This document shows, piece by piece, positions 1-9,437 of a stretch of 64,000 nt of DNA. The stretch is from positions 49,018 to 113,017 of the forward strand of contig JACKJI010000007.1 in assembly GCA_020638035.1 (NCBI GenBank). Direction: 5' to 3'. This DNA comes from Hyphomicrobiaceae bacterium (lineage in GTDB: Bacteria; Pseudomonadota; Alphaproteobacteria; Rhizobiales; Hyphomicrobiaceae). The notes under the pieces are model-generated. The model was given only the letters and a program-made list of their open reading frames with translations. It made no database searches and had not been told where the DNA came from. The position numbers and the translations under genes were made by a program. Numbering within the stretch: the stretch's first letter is position 1; every line of letters starts with the position of its first letter.

Positions 1-1140
1 GCGCATAAGCGATCTCTGCAGGCGCTTGCGCGTCGCCGTCGCCTGCGCGCGCTCGCCCCCCGTGCCGGGCTCGACTTCTCGTCCAACGACTACCTGGCGC
101 TCGCCAACTCCGAAGCGCTGAGGCATGCCGCCCGCGAGGCACTCGACCGTGGCGTTCCGCCGGGGTCGGGCGGCTCGCGCCTTCTGCGCGGCAACGACCC
201 GGAACACGAAGCCCTCGAAGCAGAGGCGGCCACCTATTTCGGCAGCGAGACAGCGCTGTTCTTCGGCGGCGGATTTGCCGCCAACACTGCGCTGTTCGGC
301 ACGCTCCCCCAGCGCGGCGACCTCATCGTGCACGACGCGCTCATTCACGCGAGCGTGCACGACGGCATGGCCATCTCGCGCGCGGAACATTGCGCCTTCG
401 CACATAACGATGCGAATGCCGCAGAGGATGCCATCACTGCATGGCGACGATCGGGAGGAACCGGCCGCGCCTGGATCGCGGTCGAAAGCCTCTATTCGAT
501 GGACGGCGACACAGCGCCGCTCGATGACCTTGCCGACATAGCCGAGCGCCACGACGCCATGCTGGTGATCGACGAGGCGCACGCCACCGGCGTTCTTGGC
601 CCGGGCGGTCGCGGACTGGGCGCATCGCTCGAAGGCCACGATAACGTGGTCGCGCTGCATACCTGCGGCAAGGCGCTCGGTGTCTCCGGTGCGCTCATCA
701 CTCTGCCCACCGTGCTGCGCGACTACATGGTCAATCGGGCACGGCCCTTCATCTATGCGACGGCCCCCTCGCCACTCGTCGCTGCAATCGTCCGTTCCTC
801 GCTCGCGCTTGTCAACGAGGCCCCGCAGCGCCGCGAACGATTGGCCGCACTCGTTTCCCACTTCGGTGCCGAGCTGCACCGTCAGTGTGGTCTCGCATCG
901 ACCGGCACGCATATCGTGCCGATCATTGTCCAGCGCGACGAGCGCGCTCTGCGCATCGCCAACGCCCTGCAGAATGACGGCTTCGACGTCCGAGCCATCC
1001 GGCCACCCACCGTGCCTGAAGGCACCGCGCGCCTACGCATCTCGCTTACCCTCAACGTGACGGCGGATGATGTCACGCGCCTCATAGCGCGACTGGCTCC
1101 CCTGCTTGAGGAAACGCTGTCTGGGGAGACAGAGCCATGA
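1..1140 (+). CDS. bioF: 8-amino-7-oxononanoate synthase (BioF), 5' end outside the window
   Basis: PLP-dependent enzyme that condenses pimeloyl-ACP (or -CoA) with L-alanine, releasing CO2, to give KAPA, the first step of biotin ring assembly. The frame is open from base 1 to the TGA at 1138-1140 (379 codons visible), so only a few N-terminal residues are missing. Visible family marks are the glycine-rich PGSGGSRLLRGN stretch near the start, IDEAHATGVLG (PLP ring contact) and HTCGKALG, whose lysine codon at 670-672 should form the Schiff base. The stop overlaps the bioD start by 4 bases, so the two genes are translationally coupled. bioB, which usually heads this operon in related bacteria, would lie upstream of the window (inference). 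Confidence 0.95.
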   Translation, partial: AHKRSLQALARRRRLRALAPRAGLDFSSNDYLALANSEALRHAAREALDRGVPPGSGGSRLLRGNDPEHEALEAEAATYFGSETALFFGGGFAANTALFGTLPQRGDLIVHDALIHASVHDGMAISRAEHCAFAHNDANAAEDAITAWRRSGGTGRAWIAVESLYSMDGDTAPLDDLADIAERHDAMLVIDEAHATGVLGPGGRGLGASLEGHDNVVALHTCGKALGVSGALITLPTVLRDYMVNRARPFIYATAPSPLVAAIVRSSLALVNEAPQRRERLAALVSHFGAELHRQCGLASTGTHIVPIIVQRDERALRIANALQNDGFDVRAIRPPTVPEGTARLRISLTLNVTADDVTRLIARLAPLLEETLSGETEP

Positions 1141-1784
1141 GACGTGGCGTGATCGTCGCCGGCACCGACACCGGCATCGGCAAAACAGTTGCAGCCGCAG
1201 CCCTGGCCCTGCACCTGGATGCGGACTACTGGAAGCCGATCCAGGCGGGCCTTGATGGCGAAACGGACCGCGAGACTGTGATGCGCCTTGCGGGGCTCGA
1301 CGACCGCCGCGCGCATAACGAAACCTATCGTCTCAGAACACCGGCATCGCCACATCGCGCCGCTGAACTCGACAGCATCGACATCGATGCGACATCCATC
1401 GTGGTGCCGTCGACTGAGCGTCCGCTGGTCATCGAACTGGCGGGCGGTCTGCTGGTGCCGATCACGCGCACGCTTCTGCAGATCGATATGATCGGTCCGT
1501 GGCGGCTGCCCGTGATCCTTGTCGCGTCGACGCGGCTCGGTACGATCAATCACACGCTGCTGTCGGCCGAGGCACTGCGCGCGCGCGGTATCGCCATTGC
1601 CGGCATTCTGTTCGTCGGTGAGGAGAATGCCGACACGCAACAGATCATTCCAAGCCTTGCGCGCGTGGCGATGCTCGGGCGTCTGCCGCATCTCGATCCG
1701 CTTGACGCCCGCAACCTCGATGATGCTTCCCGGGCGCATCTCGACCTCGCACCGCTGCTCGACCTGTGGGAGCATGCAATATGA
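1137..1784 (+). CDS. bioD: ATP-dependent dethiobiotin synthetase (BioD)
   Basis: Closes the ureido ring: 7,8-diaminopelargonate + CO2 + ATP to dethiobiotin, in the cytosol. The 215-aa protein has the expected length and begins with the P-loop GTDTGIGKT (residues 9-17) characteristic of BioD. The LASTRLGTINHTLL stretch is the second conserved block of this family. The start overlaps the bioF stop (ATGA at 1137-1140) and its own stop overlaps the bioA start (ATGA at 1781-1784), so bioF-bioD-bioA-bioZ form one operon. Nothing unusual is seen in the motifs. Confidence 0.95.
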   Translation: MRRGVIVAGTDTGIGKTVAAAALALHLDADYWKPIQAGLDGETDRETVMRLAGLDDRRAHNETYRLRTPASPHRAAELDSIDIDATSIVVPSTERPLVIELAGGLLVPITRTLLQIDMIGPWRLPVILVASTRLGTINHTLLSAEALRARGIAIAGILFVGEENADTQQIIPSLARVAMLGRLPHLDPLDARNLDDASRAHLDLAPLLDLWEHAI

Positions 1785-3061
1785 GTCGGGTTTCAGGTTC
1801 GCCCGTCTGGCACCCCTTCACGCAGCACGCCATCGCGCCTGCGCCGATCAGCGTGAGTCGTGCCGAAGGCGTGCGCCTGTGGTCGACCGACGGACGTGCC
1901 ATCATCGACGCCATCTCGTCGTGGTGGGTCGTCACACACGGGCATTGTCACCCGCACATCATGGCCGCCATCAGGGACCAGGCCGACAAGCTCGACCAGG
2001 TGATCTTCGCCGGATTTACGCACGAGCCCGCCGAGCGGCTGGCGCGGGCATTGATCGAACTGACGCCGTCTGGTCTCACCCGCGTTTTCTTTTCCGACAG
2101 CGGTTCGACCGCCGTCGAGGTCGCGTTGAAGATGGCGCTCGGGCACTTCCACAATCTCGGACAGAAGCGCACGCGCATCCTCGCCCTCGAGCATGCCTAC
2201 CACGGCGATACGGTTGGCACGATGGCGGCCGGCGCACGCGGCGTCTTCAATGCCGCCTATCATCCGCTGCTCTACGATGTCACGCGCATCCCGTTCCCAG
2301 TCGCTGGACTTGAACAGGCGACATTCGATGCCATCGACGATATCTGCCGCAAGGGCGACGTGGCCGCGCTGATCATCGAACCGCTCATACTAGGCGCCGG
2401 CGGCATGCTCATCTATTCCGCCACGGCACTCGCGGAGATGGCGCGCATCGCACGTCATCACGGCGCACTCGTCATCGCTGACGAGGTGATGACCGGCTGG
2501 GGTCGCACCGGCACGTTGTTCGCCTGCGAGCAGGCCGGCTTGACGCCGGATCTGTTGTGCACGGCAAAGGGCCTGACCGGCGGTGCGATTTCGCTCGCTG
2601 CGACGCTCGCCAGCGAGGAGATCTTCGCTTCCCACTACTCGACCGACCGCACGCGAACCTTCTTCCACTCCTCCTCCTATACCGCCAACCCGATCGCCTG
2701 CGCCGCCGCGCTCGCCAACATCGAGATCTGGCGGGATGAACCGGTGATGGAGCGCATCGCTGCTTTGTGCGAGTTGCAGCAGCGCCACCTCGCGACACTC
2801 GGAAACAACGAGCGGTTTGCGAAGCTGCGCCGGATCGGCACCATCGCAGCACTCGACATCGAAGTCTCCGATGGAGGATACTTGGCCGGCATCGGCCCTG
2901 CCCTGCAACGCGAGGCGCTCGCCCGCGACGTCCTGCTTCGCCCGCTCGGCAACACGGTCTACGTCATGCCGCCCTACTGCATCAGCTCTGACGACCTCGA
3001 CCAGGTCTACCGTGCGCTTGTCGACGGCGAGGCCGCGGCGCGGGACGAGGTGCGCCCATGA
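1781..3061 (+). CDS. bioA: Adenosylmethionine--8-amino-7-oxononanoate aminotransferase (BioA)
   Basis: Class III PLP aminotransferase that converts KAPA to diaminopelargonate, normally using S-adenosylmethionine as amino donor. The 426-aa product opens with VWHPFTQH, the typical BioA N-terminal substrate-binding motif, followed by ISSWWVVTHGH, FFSDSGSTAVEVALKMA, HAYHGDTVG, and the PLP lysine in LLCTAKGLTGG. I place the start at the ATG overlapping the bioD stop (1781) rather than the in-frame codon at 1766, because the 4-base overlap pattern recurs through the operon. The stop overlaps the bioZ start. Confidence 0.95.
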   Translation: MSRVSGSPVWHPFTQHAIAPAPISVSRAEGVRLWSTDGRAIIDAISSWWVVTHGHCHPHIMAAIRDQADKLDQVIFAGFTHEPAERLARALIELTPSGLTRVFFSDSGSTAVEVALKMALGHFHNLGQKRTRILALEHAYHGDTVGTMAAGARGVFNAAYHPLLYDVTRIPFPVAGLEQATFDAIDDICRKGDVAALIIEPLILGAGGMLIYSATALAEMARIARHHGALVIADEVMTGWGRTGTLFACEQAGLTPDLLCTAKGLTGGAISLAATLASEEIFASHYSTDRTRTFFHSSSYTANPIACAAALANIEIWRDEPVMERIAALCELQQRHLATLGNNERFAKLRRIGTIAALDIEVSDGGYLAGIGPALQREALARDVLLRPLGNTVYVMPPYCISSDDLDQVYRALVDGEAAARDEVRP

Positions 3062-4041
3062 CCTGGGGCACAGAGATCATCGGCCTTGGCCATTATGCGC
3101 CGGGCCGCATCGTGACCAGCGCCGAGATTGAAATGACGATGGGCCTCGATGCCGGCTGGATCGAGCGTCGCACCGGAATCCGCGAGCGCCGCTTCGCTGC
3201 TGACGGTGAGGCGCTGTCCGACATGGCAGTGCAAGCTGGCGACTTGGCACTACGCAATGCCGGAATCGCGCGTGAAGCAATCGCGCTGACGATCCTCGCC
3301 ACCTCGACGCCCGATCACCTTTTGCCGCCCTCTGGACCGCTCGTGGCGCATCGCCTCGGACTCGCACGCTCCGGCGCGATCGACATGGCGGGCGCCTGTG
3401 CCGGCTTCCTCTATGCGCTTGCCTTCGCCGACGCATTCGCCAGGACTCAACGCAAGCCGGTTCTGGTCATCGCCGGCAACATCCTCTCTCGCCGCATCAA
3501 CCCGGACGAGCGTGCCAGCGCCGTCCTGTTCGCAGATGCGGCGGGCGCTGTCGTCGTTGCTCCCACCGAACGTCAAGGTGCCGGCATGCTCGGCTGCGAG
3601 CTTGCTGCCGATGGCAGTGGCTACGACCTCATCAAGATCCCTGCCGGGGGCAGCCGCACGCCGTTCGCACACGCCCGCGGCCCGACAGATGTCCTGATGG
3701 CGATCTCCGACGGACGTGCCGTGTTCGTAAAGGCCGTCGACATGATGGCGACGACAGCGCGCACCGCGCTCGTTACGGCGGACACCGGGATCGAAGACAT
3801 CGCCCACTGGATTCCGCACCAAGCCAACACGCGCATCATCGAGGCGACGCGGAGCAAGCTGGGCATTGCTCCTGAACACACGCTCTCCTCCGTCGCGCTC
3901 TATGGAAACAGCTCGGCGGCAACCATCCCGTTCACGCTCTCACTGCTCAGCGAAGAGCGTCGCTACCGTCGCGGCGAGCGCGTTCTGTTCACTGCTGCCG
4001 GGGCCGGTCTAACCGGCGGTGCGATCGTCTGGAAATGGTGA
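3058..4041 (+). CDS. bioZ: BioZ, FabH-like 3-ketoacyl-ACP synthase for the pimeloyl precursor
   Basis: A KAS III-fold enzyme of 327 aa placed as the last gene of the biotin operon. The catalytic triad is readable: Cys114 in MAGACAGFLYA, His254 in IPHQANTR and Asn284 in YGNSSAA. A FabH homologue in a bio operon is the hallmark of alphaproteobacterial BioZ, which is known to condense glutaryl-CoA with malonyl-ACP to a keto-pimeloyl-ACP that re-enters fatty acid synthesis, replacing the BioC/BioH route. The start overlaps the bioA stop by 4 bases (ATGA, 3058-3061). A housekeeping FabH is less likely because of the operon context. Confidence 0.9.
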   Translation: MTWGTEIIGLGHYAPGRIVTSAEIEMTMGLDAGWIERRTGIRERRFAADGEALSDMAVQAGDLALRNAGIAREAIALTILATSTPDHLLPPSGPLVAHRLGLARSGAIDMAGACAGFLYALAFADAFARTQRKPVLVIAGNILSRRINPDERASAVLFADAAGAVVVAPTERQGAGMLGCELAADGSGYDLIKIPAGGSRTPFAHARGPTDVLMAISDGRAVFVKAVDMMATTARTALVTADTGIEDIAHWIPHQANTRIIEATRSKLGIAPEHTLSSVALYGNSSAATIPFTLSLLSEERRYRRGERVLFTAAGAGLTGGAIVWKW

Positions 4042-4105
4042 GGCAGAGCTGTCAGCCTCCGTCGGCGGGTCTACTCGTCTGCCCGAGCCTGCACGGACGC
4101 GTCAT

Positions 4106-4133
4106 TACGTAACGAGGAATACGTAACGAGGAA
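4106..4133. repeat. Two tandem copies of a 14-bp unit
   Basis: The 14-base unit TACGTAACGAGGAA occurs at 4106-4119 and again, identical, at 4120-4133. It sits between the bioZ stop and the end of the ggt pseudogene, which converge here. No hairpin or regulator site is evident. Confidence 0.8.
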
Positions 4134-4142
4134 CAGGCCGCG

Positions 4143-5819
4143 TCAGAACCCTGCTGCGCGGCCGTCGCTGCGAGGATCGCTGGCGCCTTCGATCAGACCG
4201 GCGCGCGCGCCGGAACGATGAAATACCAATGCCCCAGCATGCCCCATCGCTTCCTCAAACGGCCCCATCAGTTCGACCTCGTGCCCGGTATTGCGCATGG
4301 CCGCCACGACTCCGGGGTCGAAACGGCTTTCCAGCTTGAGCGTCGTCGATTCAGCGCCCCACGTCCGACCGAGAAGCCAGCGCGGACTCGTAATAGCCTG
4401 CTGCAATCCCATGCCATGCACGACGTAACGCGAATAGATCGCCGATTGCGTCTGGGGTTGCCCCTCACCGCCCATCGTACCGTAAGGTAATACGCGCCCG
4501 TCATTGAGGAGAGCCATTGCTGGTTGAATCGTGTGAAAGGGACGACGTCCGGGCTTGAGGACGTTGTGGTGCCCGGGCTCAAGTGAAAAGCTGACACCGC
4601 GGTTCTGCCAGAGAACCCCTGTGGAGGGCAGAACCACACCGGAACCGAACTCCCAGTAGATGCTCTGAATGAAGGAGACCGCCGTTCCCTCGCTGTCGAT
4701 CGCTCCCAGCCACACCGTGTCCCCCGCGCCAGCAGGCCGGGGCCATGGCATCGCCTGCTGCATGTCGATCCCGCTCGCAAGCTTCGCAAGACTTGCCTTT
4801 TCGAGCATCGCTGCCGGATCGATCGTCATGTACAGGGGGTCGCCGACATGACGATCGCGAACAACAAATGCACGCTTGGTCGATTCCACCAGGCCATGCA
4901 GCCAGCCGAAGCTCTCGGCTGGCGCTTCAGGAAGCTGTTCGGCGATTCCCAGTATCATCAAAGATGCGAGCCCCTGGGTCGGAGGCGGCAGGTTGAATAC
5001 GGTGCCGCGTTTAGTTCAACTGGAAAGCGGCGTGGCTTACGCGCCATGTAGGCGTTAGATCGCCGATGCGCAGGGGCTGCCCGCGTGTTTCCAGCGTTCG
5101 CGCGCCATAGTCTGCGCAACGTCACCACGGTAGAAGTCATCGAGACCCGCTTCGGCTAATCGGTCGAGCGTCGCGGCGAGTGCAACATTTTGGAATGTCA
5201 TGCCGACTTGCGGCACTTCCCCGTCGATAAAGTAAGTCGACGTGAAGCCCGGCTGATCAGCAAGTTCGCTCATCTTGCTGCGCGAATTGTTGGCCTGTGT
5301 CGCGCTCGCGGGAAAGCCATGCCTTGCGTAGGCCGTGGCGTCCGCGAACAGTCGCGACAGCGGCATACGCCCACCGAGCATGCGCGCTTCAGCAAGCGCC
5401 ATCTCCCAGCCCCCCACCGCGCCTGCAACCGTCAGCGCCGCCAAGGGTCCTCGCGTCGGGATGCTCGCATAACCTCGCTCGGCGTAGAATGTCGTGGAGG
5501 CGCTCTGCGCCGCTGGTCCGCAGGCGTCTATCGCCACCGGTGGCTTTCCATGCGAGCTGATAAGCCAGAAGTTATCGCCGCCAAGACCGTTCATGTGCGG
5601 ATAGACGACGGCGATTGTCGCGGCAGCGGCGATCATTGCCTCGATGGCATTGCCACCATCTCGCAGAACGGCAAGCCCGGCTTCTGCAGCAAGATGATGC
5701 GGCGCAACCACCATTCCGCGCCGCGATGTCGTCGTGTGAAGCATTCGACCCGAGATTCCTGCGCTGCAAGTGGATGGAGAATGACAGTCTTGCATAGGGC
5801 CGTCCGACGTGGCTGGCAA
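4143..5819 (-). pseudogene. Gamma-glutamyltranspeptidase family protein, frameshifted
   Basis: Both halves of a Ntn-hydrolase gamma-glutamyltransferase are recognisable. The N-terminal part (5819 down to about 5095) carries RRGMVVAPHHLAAEAGL, GGNAIEAMIAAAATIAVVYPHMNGLGG and DFYRGDVAQTMARE. The C-terminal part (about 5010 to 4143) carries NLPPPTQG, the nucleophile region AGDTVWLGAIDSEG with the likely catalytic Thr, and RPFHTIQPAMA. Between them the homologous residues (LETRGQPLRIGDLT, then YMARKPRRFPVEL, then GTVFNLPPP) lie in three different frames, so at least three frameshifts fall between about 5100 and 5005. The enzyme would have been periplasmic or secreted, acting on glutathione-like gamma-glutamyl compounds. 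Several independent lesions argue for a pseudogene over a single sequencing error. About 280 bases upstream (5820-6098) hold no recognisable gene. Confidence 0.85.
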
Positions 5820-6188
5820 TCAGTGCAGATGATGCATGCCTTTGATGCGCACAACGAACAGCTCCGGCCGCCGCACCTCAAAACCTCGCAATTCGTGCAT
5901 CAACGAATTCTGCTTGTTCAGCATGCACGCCATGCGAGGACCTGCTCGTCCAATGTGCAGAAAGCTACGTTCTGAGTTCGCGTTCCCAGCTTCAGTGCGC
6001 GAAATTTCGGAAGTTCTGTGTGTATTCCACCGTTGGCATGCCGCTGCGAAGTGCGGTCGTTAACGCAGCCGGAACCAAGGATGAGCATGATGACGTGAGT
6101 TCTCAAGACTGCCACTGCCGCTGTTGCCGGATCCGGAGCAGTTCTGCCGCGCCAAACGTCGCGTGCAGAGGAAACCTTCTCGTTCAAG

Positions 6189-7169
6189 ATGACCAATGCC
6201 TACCCGCCGAACGCGCCGTTCTATGTCGCGGGTCCAGGTAGTCCGACCGATTTCTGCAAAAAGGTCGAGGTGATGTCTGGCGGGCGCTTGAAGATCCAGC
6301 ATTTTGCAGCGGGCGAACTCATTCCCGCACTCGAAGGATTTGATGCCGTGCAAGCCGGCACCGTCGAGATGAATGCGGCTAATGCCTATTTCTGGGCTGG
6401 AAAGATCTTCGCTGCGCAGTATTTCACCACCGTGCCGTTCGGCCTGAACTTCCAGGGCATGAATGCCTGGCTCTACAATGGCGGTGGCCTTGAGCTGTGG
6501 CACGAACTCTATAAGCCACTCGGCCTCATCGCATTTCCGATGGGCAACACCGGATTGCAGATGACCGGCTGGTTCCGCAAGCCGATCACCTCGGTTGCCG
6601 ACTTCAACGGCTTGAAGATGCGAATTCCTGGCCTTGCCGGGAAAGTCTACAAGCAGCTTGGTGTCGATGTGAAGCTTCTGCCCGGTGGCGAAATCTTCCC
6701 GGCCCTGGAACGCGGTGTCATCGATGCCGCCGAGTTCGTCGGCCCCTACCAAGATCGCCGGCTCGGACTGCACAACGCTGCCAAATACTACTACACGACC
6801 GGCTGGCACGAGCCGTCCAACGCGACCGAGCTTCTCATTTCGCTGAAGGCCTGGGAAAAGCTGCCCAAGGACCTTCAGGAGATCGTCAAGGTGGCGGCCA
6901 TGGCCTGCAATCTGGAAAGCCACTGCTGGTCGGAGGCCAACAATGCAGATGCGCTCGACGATCTCGTCAAGAACCATGGCGTGAAGACCGACGTGCTGCC
7001 CAAGGAGGTCGTCGCCAAGCTGCGCTCGATCACGTTCGAAGTGCTGGAGGCAGAAGCGGCAAAGGACCCCCGCACCAAGAAAGTGCACGACGCCTTCATG
7101 GCCTTCCGGGAGAAGCACCGTTCGTGGTCATCGATCAGCGAGAAGCCGTATCACACCGACCTCGCCTGA
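6189..7169 (+). CDS. TRAP transporter solute-binding protein (DctP type), signal peptide disrupted
   Basis: Periplasmic substrate-binding component of a tripartite ATP-independent transporter, close to the family that binds mannitol, 2-oxoacids or similar carboxylates. The 326-aa frame covers the mature domain, with FNGLKMRIPGLAGKVYKQLG and LPGGEIFPALERGVIDAAEFVGPYQD typical of DctP_TRAP proteins. The frame stays open upstream to 6099 and encodes VLKTATAAVAGSGAVL ending near RAEET, clearly the tail of a Tat-type signal sequence, but it is cut off by a TGA at 6096-6098. The expected RREFL-like start is spread over another frame (CGT GAG TTC at 6094-6102). The protein is therefore probably not exported. 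dctQ follows directly. Confidence 0.8.
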   Translation: MTNAYPPNAPFYVAGPGSPTDFCKKVEVMSGGRLKIQHFAAGELIPALEGFDAVQAGTVEMNAANAYFWAGKIFAAQYFTTVPFGLNFQGMNAWLYNGGGLELWHELYKPLGLIAFPMGNTGLQMTGWFRKPITSVADFNGLKMRIPGLAGKVYKQLGVDVKLLPGGEIFPALERGVIDAAEFVGPYQDRRLGLHNAAKYYYTTGWHEPSNATELLISLKAWEKLPKDLQEIVKVAAMACNLESHCWSEANNADALDDLVKNHGVKTDVLPKEVVAKLRSITFEVLEAEAAKDPRTKKVHDAFMAFREKHRSWSSISEKPYHTDLA

Positions 7170-7183
7170 TGCAGGGGGCGAGC

Positions 7184-7735
7184 ATGAGCTGGGGCACGTA
7201 CGCTAGGCTGGTCTCGAGGCTCGACGTTCTCGTTGCATGGTTCGGCCGGCAGATCGCGTGGCTCGTGCTCGCCCTCGTCGCCCTCGTCGCGGCCAACGTT
7301 CTTGGCCGCTACCTTTTCAGTGCCGGCACCGTCGCTTTGCAGGAGCTCGAATGGCACCTGATGGCGGTGTTGGCGCTGGTTGGCATCTCCTACGGTATCA
7401 ACCGCGGCGAGGAGGTGCGCGTCGACATGCTCTACGCACACTACGGACGCCGCACAAAGGCATTGGTCGATGCACTTTCTGCAGTGCTCATGACGGCCGT
7501 TGCGGCCCTTTTGTTCTGGCTGTCACTCAGCTATGTCGGGCAAAGCTACACTCTCGGCGAGGGCTCCCCCGACCCCGGAGGCCTGCCTGACCGCTATCTG
7601 CTCAAGGCCATGATGCCGGTTGGATTTGCGCTACTTGCCGCTCAGGGCCTTGTGGATCTGGCCAAGGCCGTTTTGCGGTTCGACCTAGCGAAAGCCGCAC
7701 ACCAACAAACCGTGGATGCCCCGAATGGGAAATGA
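7184..7735 (+). CDS. TRAP transporter small membrane subunit (DctQ type)
   Basis: Small permease subunit that pairs with the large DctM channel and the DctP binding protein for sodium-driven solute uptake. The 183-aa protein has four hydrophobic segments (about residues 20-40, 50-70, 95-115, 140-160) and the ELEWHLMAVLALVGISYGINRGEEVRVD block common to DctQ. Start at 7184 is supported by AGGGGG seven bases upstream; an in-frame ATG at 7169 overlapping the dctP stop is the alternative. This gene is intact although its partner dctM downstream is destroyed, so a working transporter cannot be made from this locus. Confidence 0.85.
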   Translation: MSWGTYARLVSRLDVLVAWFGRQIAWLVLALVALVAANVLGRYLFSAGTVALQELEWHLMAVLALVGISYGINRGEEVRVDMLYAHYGRRTKALVDALSAVLMTAVAALLFWLSLSYVGQSYTLGEGSPDPGGLPDRYLLKAMMPVGFALLAAQGLVDLAKAVLRFDLAKAAHQQTVDAPNGK

Positions 7736-9043
7736 AACGCTGGCTCTCCTGATGATCGCCGGCTTCTTCGTTCTAATCGTCTCCGGCATCCCAGTCGCCA
7801 TCAGCCTCGCCGTCTCCGGGTTCGCGTTCGGCTACCTCGGATTTGGTACGGGTCTGTTCCCATCTGGTGCCCGCGCGATCTATGGCGTCGTCACCAACTA
7901 CACGCTAGCGCTGCCGCTGTTCATCTTCGGGCGTGATGCTCGAGAAGTCGAAATTAGCGAAGATCTACATTGACACGATCGGCTTCTGCGATGGTACCTG
8001 TGGTGGCGGCATGGCGCTCGTAATCGTCCTGGTCGGCGTATTGATGGGCGCCTCTTCCGGAATCGTCGGCGCGACAGTCGTGACCGCAGGTTCATCGCAA
8101 TTTCAGCCTGATCATTGCGCGCGGTTACGATCACGGCGTGCCGCGCCTGCGGCGTCATCTGCGCACGGGCACCCTTGACAGACTATTCCGCCGAGTCTCG
8201 TCCTTATTCTGCTCGCCGATATCATGGGGCAGAATCCGTCGGCACCTTGCTGTCGGCCGCGGCGCTGGTCCCTGGCCTGCTGCTCGCGGTCATTCTGTTC
8301 AGCTACATCCTGCTGCTCGGCGATCGCGCTCTTCACGGGTGCGCGCCGGGCCATCCTCTGGCCGAACGCCAAGCAGCTCTCGCGAGGTGAACTTTGGGGG
8401 CGCGTGATCCGCGTCGTCATCCCACTGCTCGCACTCTTTGTCTTCGCCGTACTCGGCTCGATCATTGGCGGCATCGCGGCGCCGACGGAAGCCGTCGCAG
8501 CGGCGCGCTTCGGCAGCGTTCTGCTGGCCCTCTTCGCGCCGCTTTGAGCTTCGAGGTTCCAGCGACGTCGCCTGCTCGACACCGTCGACGAGCGCCATGG
8601 TGTTTTTTCATCCTGATATGCGCAGCGTTGTTCGGTCTGGCATTCCGTGGCCTGGGTGGTGAGCACCTGCGCAAGACGTTTCACAAATGCCGGGCGGCAT
8701 CGAGGGGCAGCTGTTCTTCCTCATGGTGCTGCTGTTCGTGCTGGGCTTTTTCCTGAATGGACCGAGATTCGTGACATTGCCCTGCCGCTATTCCTGCCTG
8801 CTCGCGTCGAGCGGTATCGACAGCAGGCTGCGACAATGGTCGCCATGAATCTGCAACCCGTTTTCACGCCACCCTCTGGCTGGGCGCGTTGTTTCCTGGC
8901 GCGGGCGTCGTGCCGCCTGAGGTTTACGATATAGCGACATCTACCGTGGCGTCGTTCCATTCATCATCGTGCAGCTCCTGGCTCGGGCTCCCCATGCCTT
9001 CCCAGGCTCGCTATGACATGGTCGCGCTTCGGATCGGCTGGTA
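7725..9043 (+). pseudogene. TRAP transporter large membrane subunit (DctM type), multiple frameshifts
   Basis: Remnants of the 12-helix DctM permease can be followed through changing frames: MGNETLALLMIAGFF to YTLALPLFIF (7725 to about 7930), MLEKSKLAKIY to GIVGATVVTAG (to about 8092), CGVICA and MGQNP (8140-8245), GELWGRVIRVVIPLLALFVFAVLG to GIAAPTEA (8380-8495), then GQLFFLMVLLFVLGFFL (about 8700-8755), the PEV...DIYRGVVPF region and a final IGW before TAA at 9041-9043. At the first break TTCATCTTC is followed by GGGCGTG where the family expects an extra Met codon, so about two bases are missing. At least five frame changes are needed, so the gene is dead. It originally completed the dctPQM operon. 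Confidence 0.85.
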
Positions 9044-9225
9044 ACCCGAAAGCAACCGGATCTGAGTGGCGCGTTAATGACGCATCGCGCACTCAGCGAT
9101 GCCGTGCTGGCTGACACTCTGCCGAATGAGCCATGCATAGATGAACGACAACTGCGCGGTCTGCGACACGGCGGCGCTCTGGACTTGTTCTGAGACCGTC
9201 CAGGTCGGCAGGTTCATTGAGAAGA

Positions 9226-9273
9226 TTGGTGGGTGATGAAGGATTCGAACCTTCGACCCGCTGATTAAGAGTC
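9226..9273. repeat. Attachment site, left copy (tRNA-Lys 3' fragment)
   Basis: Perfect 48-bp match to 18444-18491. It covers the CCA end, acceptor strand, T arm and anticodon-stem strand up to the anticodon (minus strand sense) and then diverges, so it cannot give a functional tRNA. It marks the left junction of the integrated element. The dctM remnant ends 182 bases to the left. Confidence 0.9.
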
Positions 9274-9392
9274 CTATTTCTCGTGACTTTCCGGATCGCT
9301 CCGCACGCCTCTCGACTCTTTCTAAGCCACTGTTTATTATCTATCTTATTTTCAATACCCTTCCGGACACCTCCGGATGGTTCCGTTTCTGT

Positions 9393-9413
9393 GGCGCCCC
9401 GGTGGCGCCCCAG
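9393..9413. repeat. 21-bp GC repeat near left end, also at 18378-18398
   Basis: A 21-base string made of GTGGCGCC, then CCG, then GTGGCGCC and CC is found here and, identical and in the same orientation, at 18378-18398. It is itself an internal direct repeat of GTGGCGCCCC. The copies lie 119 and 45 bases from the two attachment repeats. Integrase or excisionase arm-site binding is an inference from position. Confidence 0.75.
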
Positions 9414-9437
9414 CACATTTCAGCCGTGAGCCGCCCA

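Noticed and set aside
9226..9273. A second tRNA-Lys gene
   Set aside because: Only the 3' half is present; the sequence diverges at the anticodon, so it is an attachment-site remnant.
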